A stretch of DNA of 64,000 bases from Symsagittifera roscoffensis. Its lineage: Eukaryota > Xenacoelomorpha > Acoela > Convolutidae. The DNA lies in NCBI RefSeq assembly GCF_963678635.1, contig NC_087065.1, positions 6,595,209-6,659,208 of the forward strand, read 5' to 3'. The translations under genes were made by a program, and so were the position numbers. The notes below the pieces were generated by a model. That model was not told the DNA's origin and made no database searches. It saw only the letters and a program-made list of their open reading frames with translations. Positions 1-10,767 of the stretch are shown here, piece by piece (the stretch's first letter is position 1; every line of letters begins with the position of its first letter).

Positions 1-369
1 AAATGGAGAATAGGTTGGGGTTACTTGTGAAGCGTAAGAGGGAGTAGAAACGGACGGGAGTGGATTATTTGTTGGGATTGGTCGAAAAGGAGGCTTTGAA
101 AAAACTGAGGAGTTGGTTTGAAAATTATTGGATGGAGTTGGTTCGGAGTCTGCAAATTCGTCAGGGGTTTCTATATTCGGGTTATTTAGTTGTGAAATGG
201 AGTATAAAACTGAAATATCTGAATTAGTGTCTGAATTCATGCTTGATGTTATATTATTATTTGGAAAATCGGGTGGTGGGAAAGCAAAAAGTGGAATTAT
301 TGTAATTGGAGTGTTGAGGTTGGTTGGGTGGGAATTTGAGCGGTGTAGGGATCCAAGTTGTCGGCTCAT
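1..369 (-). CDS. Pro/Ser/Asn-rich ORF downstream of env, cut by window edge
   Basis: On the minus strand an ATG at 369-367 overlaps the env-like stop codon (TGA 368-366) as ATGA. The frame then stays open for all 123 codons to the window edge. The predicted peptide starts MSRQLGSLHRSN and is rich in Pro, Ser, Asn and Thr, with repeated PP and TP pairs and no hydrophobic segment, so it looks disordered. The ATGA overlap is a classic arrangement for termination-reinitiation and suggests translation coupled to env. The frame lacks its C-terminus here. I recognise no domain. It could be an accessory protein of the first retroelement or only a chance open frame in G-poor sequence. The lack of stops over 123 AT-rich codons and the precise overlap favour a real ORF. 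Confidence 0.5.
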   Translation of the reverse strand, partial: MSRQLGSLHRSNSHPTNLNTPITIIPLFAFPPPDFPNNNITSSMNSDTNSDISVLYSISQLNNPNIETPDEFADSEPTPSNNFQTNSSVFSKPPFRPIPTNNPLPSVSTPSYASQVTPTYSPF

Positions 370-2984
370 CGTGGGCTAAAAAAATTATTATTTTGAGACT
401 GAAAAGCGGTGGTATGGGGTTGTTCTATAATTTGTTCATATGTATTTTCATCTTGTGAATGATGTGTCATTATGTGTTGTATGGGACTTTGCGATATGTT
501 TGGTCTAAAATTTGGGTTATGTGTTATTGCTAAGTTTCGGAAATTTCGTGGGACTAATGATAATGGATGGTTATGTGGTAGGGGTGGCAACTGTGGTGCT
601 GTAGGCGTTACTTCTATATTATTTAGTTCCTCGTCGTACGTGTTCTGTCTTGTCGCTATTTTTGTGTTATATTCTTTTATTTGTGCGTCTAGAAGGATTT
701 TGTTTATTGATGATGAAAAAATTCCAAAAAATCCTGCAAATAGTATGCGTGCTACACTTGCTTGTCTATTTACTTGTGTGTGTATAGCGCATGTATTATA
801 AATTCCTTTTAGTAGTGAGAAAAGAAATCCTATAAAGTTAAACATTGCGTATAAAATAGTCAATTTTTCTAAGATGTAGTAGGGCCATCCTAGAAAATCG
901 AGAATTTCATTTTTTAGTGTAACAAAGCTAAAAATATTTATAGGTGAAATATCTTGTGGTCTGTATTTTTCACCGTTTAGATATATATAATCTTTAATGT
1001 CTTTAAAATATCCGCTATAATCTTGTGTATAGATGTCTGCAAATCCTGCGGTTTCGGCAAGTTTGCGTAAGTTTTGGTCAATTGATTGTCTTTGTATAGT
1101 GTCCATTTGTGTTAATAATTCCTGGAATTGTTGTGTTCTAATGTGATGTTGGATATCAGATTTTGAATATATTCCAATTGATTGTAAATCTATATTTGGG
1201 TTTCGAGCAATAGCTCTAATGCTTTCGGGTGAAATTTTTTTGAGTGATTGCATTAATGTGGGGTATGGAGTAAGAGGATAAAAATTATCTTCATCAGGAT
1301 TCAATTGTACTACATTGTGGCTATTTTCTGATCCACATGGGACTGCGGTATCCCAAAAATATGTTCGTCTTGAGAGTGTGTCAACAAAATGTACTTTATT
1401 TTTGTAAAAGATAGGGATTCTTTTATAGCATCTTTTATCTTCAAAAACATATAGTGGTGATACTTTTTTGGTACAAGTATAAAACCATAAAATGTTTCCT
1501 TCGTAGTCTAAAAAATTTGATCTATTTACTGATAGTAAATATCCTGCGTAGGGTATTTTTAATACTGCTAGTGCAAGTGATTGTAGGATTTGTGTTCGTT
1601 CTAATTCGCATAGTTGGTGAAGTGTTTCTAATTCAGAGAGTGACATTTCCTGAAAAATTCGGCTAATTGTGTAGTCTAATTTCATATCTAAGTGAATATC
1701 GTAGTGGATATTACCAAAATAAGAATTATTCATTTGTGATAGTTCTTGTAGACGTGTGCTTTGAGTGTCATGTGGCTTTAGATGTCCACCAGGTTGACCA
1801 TTATTTTTTTGAAAGTTAACTGGTATATATGATGTTCCTTCGTTTAGAGGATGACCTGTGGCATAAGGGTCAATTTTTACTTTTCCAGTGGTCATGTCGA
1901 AACCTTTTTCGTTTTCAACTAATTTTTCAGAATATTGTGTTTTGTGAAGTGGGTTTCTGTATTTGCATGCTAGTTCTGTTTCTTGATATATTTGAAAACG
2001 GGTTAATTTATTTTCTATATTATGGATGTTTCTAAAATCAGTACTTTGTTTTCGTGATGGATTTACTTGTTCATATGGAATTGATTGTATAAAATATTTC
2101 TCGTGAAATTTTATCATTCGGGCGTGTATTTTTGCTACTTGAAATGTTGTACATGTATCCTCGGGAAACCAAACAATTGTTGCTTGTGTTCGTGTTGTAG
2201 GGTCACAATAACCTTGATCGTTTTTGCAAGGTAATCGAATTCCTTGATAGATCCTTGTGTTATCAGATAAATCTCGTGTGAGTTGTATTTTTTCGAGTTG
2301 TATTTTCCAATCGAAAAACATTATTTCTTGATATCCTTTATTTTTTGTGTCTGCTTTGCAGTTTGATGGGTTATTTATACCAATGTGTGGTATCCAGTGT
2401 TTATCGTGTATGTCGTAAGTTAATCTTCCGTGTGCGCCGTTGTATGGGTATTTTTCATCTAGTTTTATAAGTCCTTGATATCTTTCAAGTTCTGCTTGAT
2501 GTACAGAATCGGAAAAAACTTGAAAATTTACTAGTTTTCTGTCGGTGTTTTTATTTCTTGTGATGTTTAGTCTGAGTAGCTCGTTTTTACAATCATTGGG
2601 ATTTAGATGCAAAAGTCGTTCTATATTACTTTGGTAGAATGACTCATGGTCAAGTCGGTTTTTATTTCCGTTTGAAACTTGTGAACAATGTACTTTCTTT
2701 TCGGAAAATGTTGCTGTAAATTTATATCCTATGATTGTTGTTGCTCGGGCTTTTGAATAGAGTGTCGCTATTACATTTGTAGTTTCTATAGCTTGTGGTT
2801 CTGTTTCGCATTGTGATACTTGGTTTATTGCATATTTGTGTAGTGTTTTTTGTTCATTTTCTTCACAATCGTAATGTGTTACTAATAGGTCTTGGGGTCC
2901 TGTGCGAGGAGAAGGATTTATGTTCTGATCGGAGATTATTAGAAAAAGGAGTTGGAGAAAAATCAATGTTTTTAGAATATACAT
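366..2984 (-). CDS. env-like membrane glycoprotein of retroelement 1
   Basis: This is an uninterrupted 872-codon ORF with an ATG start. It opens with a hydrophobic signal-peptide-like stretch of about 20 residues (MYILKTLIFLQLLFLIIS). The ectodomain is long, with many Cys residues and several N-x-S/T sites. Near residues 720-760 there is a strongly hydrophobic, probably membrane-spanning region around YAMFNFIGFLFSLL, with a second weaker one about 30 residues later, and then a polar tail of about 100 residues rich in Pro, Asn and His. Position after pol, signal peptide, Cys-rich ectodomain and C-terminal anchor all fit a retroviral-type envelope. I see no clear furin site or fusion peptide and cannot assign a viral glycoprotein class. 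A G protein captured from another virus family, as known for several Ty3 and BEL elements, is possible. Unlike the neighbouring pol, this ORF has no visible lesion. Confidence 0.65.
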   Translation of the reverse strand: MYILKTLIFLQLLFLIISDQNINPSPRTGPQDLLVTHYDCEENEQKTLHKYAINQVSQCETEPQAIETTNVIATLYSKARATTIIGYKFTATFSEKKVHCSQVSNGNKNRLDHESFYQSNIERLLHLNPNDCKNELLRLNITRNKNTDRKLVNFQVFSDSVHQAELERYQGLIKLDEKYPYNGAHGRLTYDIHDKHWIPHIGINNPSNCKADTKNKGYQEIMFFDWKIQLEKIQLTRDLSDNTRIYQGIRLPCKNDQGYCDPTTRTQATIVWFPEDTCTTFQVAKIHARMIKFHEKYFIQSIPYEQVNPSRKQSTDFRNIHNIENKLTRFQIYQETELACKYRNPLHKTQYSEKLVENEKGFDMTTGKVKIDPYATGHPLNEGTSYIPVNFQKNNGQPGGHLKPHDTQSTRLQELSQMNNSYFGNIHYDIHLDMKLDYTISRIFQEMSLSELETLHQLCELERTQILQSLALAVLKIPYAGYLLSVNRSNFLDYEGNILWFYTCTKKVSPLYVFEDKRCYKRIPIFYKNKVHFVDTLSRRTYFWDTAVPCGSENSHNVVQLNPDEDNFYPLTPYPTLMQSLKKISPESIRAIARNPNIDLQSIGIYSKSDIQHHIRTQQFQELLTQMDTIQRQSIDQNLRKLAETAGFADIYTQDYSGYFKDIKDYIYLNGEKYRPQDISPINIFSFVTLKNEILDFLGWPYYILEKLTILYAMFNFIGFLFSLLKGIYNTCAIHTQVNRQASVARILFAGFFGIFSSSINKILLDAQIKEYNTKIATRQNTYDEELNNIEVTPTAPQLPPLPHNHPLSLVPRNFRNLAITHNPNFRPNISQSPIQHIMTHHSQDENTYEQIIEQPHTTAFQSQNNNFFSPR

Positions 2985-4114
2985 GTGTATGATAATCCTG
3001 AGTACGGGTTATAAAATGTGATGTAACCAATTGTTTTCTTGGTATATCTGTCGTATTTATATATTACTTCAGTTGTTATAAAAGGCGGTGGTAGCGATTG
3101 AGCTGTTATATTTGGTGGATTTAATGGATAAGGATGTTGAGCAATGTTGTTTAGTTTAACCGTGATTTCAAATTTTAATTGTAGGCTATTTTGTTGGAGT
3201 ATTTGGATGTTATGGTCACGAACGTCTTCGTGGATATCTTGTCTATATTGTAACCTATTAAGTGCCCAGTTGTGGAGTCGGTTACTTTCTGGGTGTTGTC
3301 CAAATAATGGTGGAGGTGCTGTGAATGTATTCCAGTCTAATCTTAAAGGGATATTTGTTGATGATTGTTCTCGATATCTAGCGTCGAGGTTATTTGGGAA
3401 ATTTAAAGGAAAATGCGTCGGTGAAAACTGGCTTATTGATGGTGTTGATGGTAGTGATAATGTTTCTGGTAGTGATGATGATGTTGTTGTATCTGTAGAA
3501 ATATCTATTGGATCATTTATTAAATTTGGTTCACCTTGTGTGAAAGATTGCGTTGTCCAATATGGTAGTCGTGATGTTTGGTTTGGGGGGTTAAAGGGAT
3601 TTTCACGTATTTGTTCAGATGTTGGTGTTGAACCTAAGTAATCTGAGGGTAGAGTTGAGGTGCTACGTTGTGAAAAAAGTGTAGGGGTTTCCGGTAATAT
3701 GCCAATTGGGTTTTCCGGAGTACTTGGTGATGGGGATTGGGGTATATCAAAATGAACTCGGGGGGTTTGAAAGTTTCTATTTCGTCGTGGATGTATGATT
3801 TGTCTATTTATTTCAACTGCATTTTGGTTTTGACTAATATTTCGAATTCTACTTAATTCCTGTGGTAGTGTCGGGTATAAGTTATATGTTGGTTCACTCA
3901 GAGGTGCCTGTCGCTGAACTGGTTCTAGTGGTTCAGATAAGCGAGCGTGTCGTTCTTCAAAGGTATATGGGTTATCCTGGAAAGAAATTCGTGTAGATGT
4001 TTGGGGGTTTTGGGTAGTTGTAGGTGGTGTCGGGTTTTCTTGGGATGTTGTCGGTGAAGACTGACTGTGTGATTGTTGGTTAGCAATTTTTGAGGGTTTT
4101 TTGATTGATTTCTT
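2972..4114 (-). CDS. ATG-less Pro/Ser/Thr-rich open frame upstream of env
   Basis: After a TAA at 4117-4115 the minus strand stays open in one frame for 380 codons and ends at TAA 2974-2972, overlapping the env start by 13 bases. No ATG occurs in the whole frame. The N-terminal two thirds are Pro/Ser/Thr/Gln-rich and look disordered (for example PTPPTTTQNPQTS). The last third is more structured, with a probable helix (NWALNRLQYRQDIHEDVRD) followed by a KFEITVKLNN strand-like stretch and a Tyr-rich end. A random frame of this length is unlikely at this base composition. The missing start suggests that the N-terminus lies in the adjoining hydrophobic frame and was cut off by the TAA or by a frameshift, or that expression uses recoding or splicing. 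Function unknown. Confidence 0.5.
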   Translation of the reverse strand, partial: KKSIKKPSKIANQQSHSQSSPTTSQENPTPPTTTQNPQTSTRISFQDNPYTFEERHARLSEPLEPVQRQAPLSEPTYNLYPTLPQELSRIRNISQNQNAVEINRQIIHPRRNRNFQTPRVHFDIPQSPSPSTPENPIGILPETPTLFSQRSTSTLPSDYLGSTPTSEQIRENPFNPPNQTSRLPYWTTQSFTQGEPNLINDPIDISTDTTTSSSLPETLSLPSTPSISQFSPTHFPLNFPNNLDARYREQSSTNIPLRLDWNTFTAPPPLFGQHPESNRLHNWALNRLQYRQDIHEDVRDHNIQILQQNSLQLKFEITVKLNNIAQHPYPLNPPNITAQSLPPPFITTEVIYKYDRYTKKTIGYITFYNPYSGLSYTCIF

Positions 4115-4304
4115 TTAGTGAAAAAATTTATGTTTATTATAGTATTCTTCAAGAAAAAGAATTAAAAGGATTGTTGCTAATGCGAATGTTATGACTGCTT
4201 TTTTTTATGCATTTGCATATTGTCAATATGAGGGATGTTAAAAATATTATGAAAATTACAAATAGTAAAAAAATATCTGTTCTACTAAAAATGGTTCGTA
4301 TCAT
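4115..4304 (-). pseudogene. short hydrophobic (membrane-protein-like) frame, broken at an A8 run
   Basis: An ATG at 4304-4302 opens a frame that encodes a strongly hydrophobic stretch (DIFLLFVIFIIFLTSLILTI). At a run of eight A on the minus strand (4199-4206) a second hydrophobic stretch (AVITFALATILLILFLE) continues in a different frame and ends at TAA 4117-4115, directly before the Pro-rich frame. Two adjacent hydrophobic segments suggest a small two-pass membrane protein, or the membrane N-terminus of the Pro-rich protein, disrupted by a slip in the A8 run. Programmed slippage at A8 is the alternative. I cannot tell from one copy which applies. Confidence 0.4.
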
Positions 4305-5125
4305 TTAAATAGGTTTTGGGTTTTCGTACCTGTGTATATGGTCAATGGCTTTGGAAAGTTGGAAGTATATTTCAAATAGGGAATAGAAAATTTAAAAAAT
4401 ATTACAAAAAATTATTAAGATTAATACAAAAGCTTCAAAAGTATCAAAAAGAAATATGAATAAAATTTTAAATATTGTTAAAAAGTTTATTAAAATGTTG
4501 AGAATTATGTTGACTGATCGAGAGAAGAGCATTTAAAAAATTGCTCTTGATCGAACATTTTTTGTTGTTTGGGGCGATTTTTAAGTGTGGTCGAGTTATT
4601 TATTGGTTTTTTGACAAGTGGGTTGAGATTTGTGAAAAAGTGTTGGAGGCTAATTTTATGGTATTCGGGAGGTCTTCTTTTACTTTATTTTTATTTGTCA
4701 AGTTATCTGGGGTATTTTTGAGGTCTTTGTACTTTAGGCTAATTTAATATGGTTGTTCTTTTACTTTAGGCTAATTTAACATTTTTGTTTGGGGGGTTTT
4801 TGAGGTCTGGGTTGGGAAAATATTGTTGATCTTTGCGTTTTTAGATAAGGGAGGGTTATGATATTATGGTGGTATTTGCTTTAGTTGTCAAGTTTGAGAA
4901 GCTTGCTTATTTTTGACCTGGAGGTTGTAAAGTTATAGTTATAGATATGCCTGAAGTGTAATAACTTTCGTCTAATTGGTTTGTGTTAGATTTAGAGAAG
5001 TTGACGGATTGGATGAATCCTATTGGCTAATTTTGAACTAAATTTGCTGTGTGATTTTCAGCATGTTATTTTGAAAAATGAAAGTTCAAAATGTTTCAGA
5101 GGTGCAAAGATTATTTATTTTAAAA
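4305..5125. other. non-coding spacer between pol and the accessory frames of retroelement 1
   Basis: I see no convincing coding frame here. The sequence is AT-rich and contains several copies of a short motif GGCTAATTT between about 4,650 and 5,035, two of them inside a longer repeat CTTTAGGCTAATTTAA about 30 bases apart. The spacer could hold a splice acceptor for a subgenomic env mRNA, but none stands out. Confidence 0.4.
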
Positions 5126-8100
5126 TTAAAGCTGTTTTTGAAATTCAACTTTCTTTAATATTTTAGATTGTGGGATGAATGTTTTATAGTTTTTACGTGG
5201 TTGATTTCTAAGTCGTGATGACTCTCTATGTTCTGACTTCTCGACTTGTTCTTGGGGTATAATTTTTTCTATCATTTTTCTATTTTTCCTTTCTTTTTGA
5301 GGTATAATTTGATCTAGCTTTTTTGTATTGTTTTTGGTTGTAGTTTGTTTTCTATTTTGTTTTTCAAGGTGAATGTCGTTTTGGTTATTTATTTCGTTTT
5401 CCGTATGTAGGTGATTTTGAATAACTTTTAAACCTGTGAAAGAATATAATTGAGTTAGTTCGCGTAGTGCGTATTCTTTTGGGTAGTAAGGCAATAGATT
5501 GTTTCTATGTTGAACAATTTATTTTTGGTCTGAATCGGTGATTTTATATGTTACGTCGGTGGGTTTGGCGATTATTTGGTATGGGCCTTTACGAAGGGGT
5601 TGTAATTTTTTAGAAATTCCTTTTGTGTATTAAAACTTGGTATTAAGACAAAGGTTCCAATTTTTAAATCGGAGGCTGGTGTAAAACGTGAATTGATTTG
5701 TTCGTTAATGTTTTGTCTTTGTAGCAATTTTTTTGTTACTTTTTGATAAATTTCGTTGTGTTTTTTATCTCTATTTAAAATCCATTCGGTATGTGTACCG
5801 GAGGCTAATTTTAGGATTTGTGGGTGATGAAAATGATCTTCATCATGTGTGTGTAAAGGTAGGTTATAACAAATTGAGTCTTTATTCGGTTGACAATGAC
5901 CTTGTGCATTTTTTTGAGAGTTTGCTGTAAACATAATTGGTTTACGTGGCTTTTGATTAAAAACCATTTCATATGGTGACATTCCTAGAGTTGTCGTGAT
6001 TTTTGAATTATATGCTAAGGGAAATAGTTTTACATCTGCTGACCATTCTGTGTATCTTGTATCATTTCCGTTTATGATACATCTAAGATATTCTTGTAGT
6101 GAAAGGTTCATACCTTCGACTTAACCGTTAGTCCAAGGTGCATGAGATGTACGTGGTTTGTGCTTAATGTTGTATGGACATAGTGTGATGATTTCATTAT
6201 TTTATGAATTCTGTACCGTTGTCTGTAACTAGAATTTTGGGTAATCCGAACTTGGCTATCCAGTGTTCGTAAAGTGTTGTGTAAGCATAGTAAGCGTTAC
6301 AATGTGGTACTGGGTTGAGTGGTACATAGTGTGTAAAAGCGTCAACAATTACCATAATGTATGAATTTTCTTCAGAGGATCGTGAAATTGGTCCTTTTGT
6401 GTCAAATGATATACGGTGGTTAAAATATAAACTGTGTCCTTTAAAATCTTGTTTTTGTGCTATTTGTTTTTGATTTGGGTAAGGTTTATTTAGCTGACAT
6501 ACTATACAATCATTGCATAGTACTTTTATCCAAATTGGAGCATTTGGGAAATAGAAATTTTGTATAAAATTTGAATATGTTTTCTCTGATCCAGAGTGTC
6601 CTTTAATGTTTTGTGTATGTGAAATGTTAAAAGCTATGAGAATCATACTTAAAGGGAGACAGGGAACTGTAGATTCATTTAATTGATATTCTAGAAGGTC
6701 TGTGTTTTCATTAATTGTTGTACTATTAAATTTTCGAAAATATCGGAGGAGTGTTTTATTTCCTAAAATTGTGGTATCTGCCTTTACAGGTTTAGTTTTG
6801 TATTTGTGCCATGATTTTAGTTGTCGAATTACTGGGTCAAGATTTTGATATTGTTTCAAGGTATTAATTGTAATTTTTTCTGTTGAAGGGAGAAAAATGT
6901 TTTCAATTTCTAATTTGGATAAAGGAATTGTGTCAAGTGGGTCCTGGAGGTTGAAAACTTGATTTATTGTGTATTTTGAATCATTCGTTTGTGGTCCTGA
7001 TAAATTTGTTTTATCGGTTAAAATTTCTTTTTCAATTAATGGAAAAAGATCTTTTTTATGCGAGTGTTGTTTTACTCGTTTTTGTTGGGTGTTATTTGTT
7101 ATCCATTGTGAGTATGGAATTGGTTTGAAAGTTGATGTTCCAAGTAGATCAACTTCGTAGTGGTTATCTTGGCAATCTAAGTAAAGTGGGAAGTGTTGGA
7201 GATTATTTATTGGTGAATGTTCAATGTCAGTTTTTACTGCATATTTGCATTCTAATCGGGGTGATGTTTCATCTTTTGCAAGGTAAAATTTTATATTTTG
7301 TGGTGTTTCAACTGTAGTTTTTCGTGTAAGTAATTCAGGTGGTGTATTTCGGCTTAATGTATCTGGTAATGCGAGATTTTTTCCTGCTGTCCAAACTATA
7401 TGTAAGTTTGGAAATTTCATTAGTATAAATTGAAATCTATAAGCTCGGTGATTTGGATTTGACATCTGTGTAAAGAGAAAAATGATTGGTTTATGATCTG
7501 TGAATAGAACTGTTGGATGTTTTGATCCAAGTATTAGAAATTCATATTCTGTAAGTGTATAAATGATAGCTGTACATTCTCTCATTAGAGTTGAGAGTCG
7601 TAGCTCTGCTTGAGTGAATAATCGGGAATTTGCTGATATAAGGTTCATTTTGTTTGTACCGTTGTTTGATTGTAATAAGGCTGCGCCGATGCCAAAATTG
7701 GAAGCATCGCACATTGCATAGAATGGTTGATTTGGGTCTGGAATTGTGTTTGAAATTTGTTCAGTTAAAAGTTTTTTAACTTCTTCAAATCGTGTTTGAT
7801 GTTCAGTATTTCATTCAAAATTATTTTGTTGTCTTAGGATATTATAAAATGGTCTTAAATATAATTGCATTTTATAAACGTATTTGCTTAAGAAGTTTAA
7901 CATTCCAAGGAATTCTTGGATTTTCTTTTTGTTTGTTGGTGGTTGAGGTTTTTGAATAGCATCAATGCGTGATTTCAATGGAGTGATTGTGTTTCTTTCT
8001 ATGTTATGTCCTAAAAATTTAACTCTTGTTAAGAAGAAGTGAGATTTGTCGGGGGCGGCCTTCAGATTTTCATTCTGAAGTATTTTATGATAGTGTTCTA

Positions 8101-9635
8101 AAACTGTAAACATTTCTTCTTTTGTCTGTGATTGCATAAAACATCGTCTAAGTAGGTGATTGCGTTTTTCTTAAGTATTAGTGGTCTAAAATTTTGCTCA
8201 TAAAAGCTGAAAATGCTGCTGGTCCTATGGATATTCCATAGAATAGGCGGTTGAATTCGTATTGTTGATTTCCAATAACAAATTGTGTTAAACGTCGTGA
8301 TTGTTCATCTAGTGACATTTGATTGTATGCACTATTCATGTCTGCGGTTGTAAAGTTTTTTCCGTTTATTTTTGTTAAAATAACTTGTATTGGTTCAATA
8401 GGCCAATTGCATTTTGATTCGTCTATTAGTGAATTGAGATATCTAGCGTCTAAAATTATTTTTAATGATTCTCCTTTTGCTAGGATAATAACAGGGTTAA
8501 TAAATGTGTTACCTTTTGGTTGTTCTTCTTTGTTTACCGGTGAGATAATTTTGTATTGTTCTAAAATATCAAGTAATCTATTTACTTTGTCGTGTAAATG
8601 AATTGGTACTTTACTAGCTCTTTGTTTCTTGAATACTGCGTCAGGTTTTAACGGGAGATCTAGTGATGAACTGATTTTTCCAACATCAAATTTTGATGTT
8701 GCATAGACTGATGAATATTTTATTAGCTGTTTAGCTAACTTATCAAATTCGTCTTGTGTTATTTGTGAATGTTGGAAGTTAAACATTGTTAAAAACTTTT
8801 GTTGATGTTCTGTATAGTTGGTTATGTTGAATATAGGTTTGAAATATGGGGTTTTTGTGAAATAGTCTGTATTTCTTTTTTCATTACTTATTATATTATT
8901 GATGGATATTTCTTCGTTAAGAATTGTGGATTGACAAATATCTAATAATTGGAGTATATTATTTACGCGGTATGCTTTTTCATGTATGGGTGATATTGTA
9001 GCGTTTGTTTCGCAATATCCTAAAAGTCCTGAGGGTAATGTTACTTTGTATGGTGTATTGTTATATATGCAACGAAATGGTGTCTGAATTCGTATTTTTC
9101 AAATATTTTATCGATGAGATCGTGATTTTGAAAAACTTATGGATAGGTTTGAATTCAAAGTCTGACATAAAGAGTTGTTGTTTATTTTGATTTTATCATA
9201 TTGGTGAACTTTTTTTATTGAAAAGTTATATATATCTCCTGATAGTGGTTTCAGGTGTTTCCGTTTTTGGTTATAAATTGGGTAAAATTTTGAAAAGAAT
9301 GGTGGTTGTTTATTTAATCTTTGAAAAAATGTTAGAGCTGTATTTTTTGTTTTTGTGTACTTATCTTTGATTAGTATTTTACTATTCAAGATGTTGATTG
9401 TTGGTATATATTTCGATATAAATGGTATGCCAATGATAGTTTTATCTGTTATATGAGTTATTTCTTGATCGGTTGTTCGGGTAATTCTGATTTCGATTGT
9501 TCGAATAACTTCTATTTCTATTATGTGAATAGTTTCTGTTTCTGTTATATGATGAGTTTCGTGATTGATTATTGGAATAGTGTTTATTCCTTGGGTTTGA
9601 TTGGGAACTGGATCTAGAAACAAATTTTGTTGCAT
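5126..9635 (-). pseudogene. pol: Ty3/gypsy-like pol (RT, RNase H, integrase), decayed
   Basis: The minus strand carries a complete pol order in pieces. The first piece (9635-9108) begins with ATG eight bases past the gag stop and has no recognisable D-T/S-G protease site. RT segment 1 ends at 8178 and is open upstream beyond its first ATG to about 9,110; it includes the LDARYLNSL and FYGISIGPAAFSAF motifs. RT segment 2 is 8137-7811 (VKFLGHNIE, EFLGMLNFLSKYV). The YxDD box lies between them, in the 8,110-8,135 interval, in other frames. RNase H with MCDASNFGIGAALLQ and the integrase H2C2 finger and D-TDNG motifs are in 7714-6197. The integrase C-terminus is in 6111-5572 and a basic tail in 5494-5126. 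Lesions seen: frameshifts near 9,120, 8,165, 8,120, 6,195 and 5,590, an in-frame TGA at 7,810-7,808, and TAA codons near 6,122 and 5,521. Intact activity is not expected. Confidence 0.85.
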
Positions 9636-9642
9636 TGGTATT

Positions 9643-10767
9643 TTATCTTGAATAGTTATTTCGACTATTTGATCGATTATAATTATTTTGTGAATAATTC
9701 TGTGTATTTCTTCGTTCTGGTGATCTTCCTCTATAACTTGAGTTATATGGTGATTGATTCCTTGTGTAACTGGTGTTGTTCGGAAGTGGTTTTCCTGAAC
9801 TGTTGTTACTGTATATGTTTTTGTTTGGTAAACTTTGATCTTTCTTCATATATTGATAGAATGATTTGTTTGGTTCTCTATATTTTTGAGGTTTGTTCTG
9901 GTTATCTTGTTGTTTTTGTCTACATTCAGAGATACTATGTCCGTATCGTCGGCAATAATTACACCATTTTTTGAAAGATGGTTTACCTTTAAAATTTGGG
10001 TGTTTTTCATAAATATTTAGTATTTCAGTGATTTTTTCAACTAGATCTGTATCTGATTCCTGTATGTTACTGATGTGCGTAGTGTTTGTTTCGATTCGAT
10101 TAACATACTGTAGTTTTAGATTTTCTGTTTCGTCGAGTTTCATTGTGATTTCCGCTTGTTCTAGTTTGTCTACTAGTTTTCGAAAATCTAAATCTGGCTC
10201 TCGGATTGAGGAAGGATGAGATGCTCTCTTTTTTATTGCTATTTTCCTTAATTGAGGTGTTAAGGTCATCATTAAAATTTCTGTCATTTTTGTGTTTTTA
10301 TAGTCATGTGTATTTAACGAATATGCTTTTCGAACTAGTGTTTCGATGCGTACTGCTAATTGTTTGATGGTTTCATTTGGTAATCTGCGAATTTCATTAC
10401 ATAAAACTCTTTGGTGTTGTTTATTTCTTTCGGAGTCAAACATTTTTGAAAATTCTTGTGTAAATCTTTTGCAATCTGATTTTATTTCTATAGGTAATAC
10501 TGAAAACCATTTTTGGGCTGCGCCATCTAAGGTTGTTTGTATCAACGCTGTGCGTCGATGTATCCAATTTTGATGTAATGGTGTATTAATTGGTTCAGGT
10601 CCTATATTTAAAATTAAATTTGCTGTTACTGCATTTAAATAATCTTCTACAGAATATTCAGGATCTGTTCCTGTGAAAACCATTAGTGGTTTATTTGATG
10701 TTATTGATGATCCACCCATAAGGTTTGGATTCATTGTCATTTGTAGTGATTCTGCGGCATTTGGCAT
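9643..10767 (-). CDS. gag: gag (capsid-nucleocapsid) of retroelement 1
   Basis: This is an intact 374-codon ORF with ATG start. The N-terminal half has the retrotransposon-gag signature: a block around FTGTDPEYSVEDYLNAV, then AQKWFSVLP, then a helix-rich segment ending FRKLVDKLEQAE. One zinc knuckle of the CCHC type, CNYCRRYGHSISEC, follows near residue 270 and binds RNA in this family. The C-terminal 80 residues are Asn, Arg, Ser and Tyr repeats that look disordered and basic, fitting nucleocapsid function. The start overlaps the end of the upstream 724-codon ORF by 31 bases in another frame, and the stop lies eight bases from the first pol ATG, so the ORFs are packed as in a polycistronic element. 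No lesion is visible, in contrast to pol. Confidence 0.8.
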   Translation of the reverse strand: MPNAAESLQMTMNPNLMGGSSITSNKPLMVFTGTDPEYSVEDYLNAVTANLILNIGPEPINTPLHQNWIHRRTALIQTTLDGAAQKWFSVLPIEIKSDCKRFTQEFSKMFDSERNKQHQRVLCNEIRRLPNETIKQLAVRIETLVRKAYSLNTHDYKNTKMTEILMMTLTPQLRKIAIKKRASHPSSIREPDLDFRKLVDKLEQAEITMKLDETENLKLQYVNRIETNTTHISNIQESDTDLVEKITEILNIYEKHPNFKGKPSFKKWCNYCRRYGHSISECRQKQQDNQNKPQKYREPNKSFYQYMKKDQSLPNKNIYSNNSSGKPLPNNTSYTRNQSPYNSSYRGRSPERRNTQNYSQNNYNRSNSRNNYSR

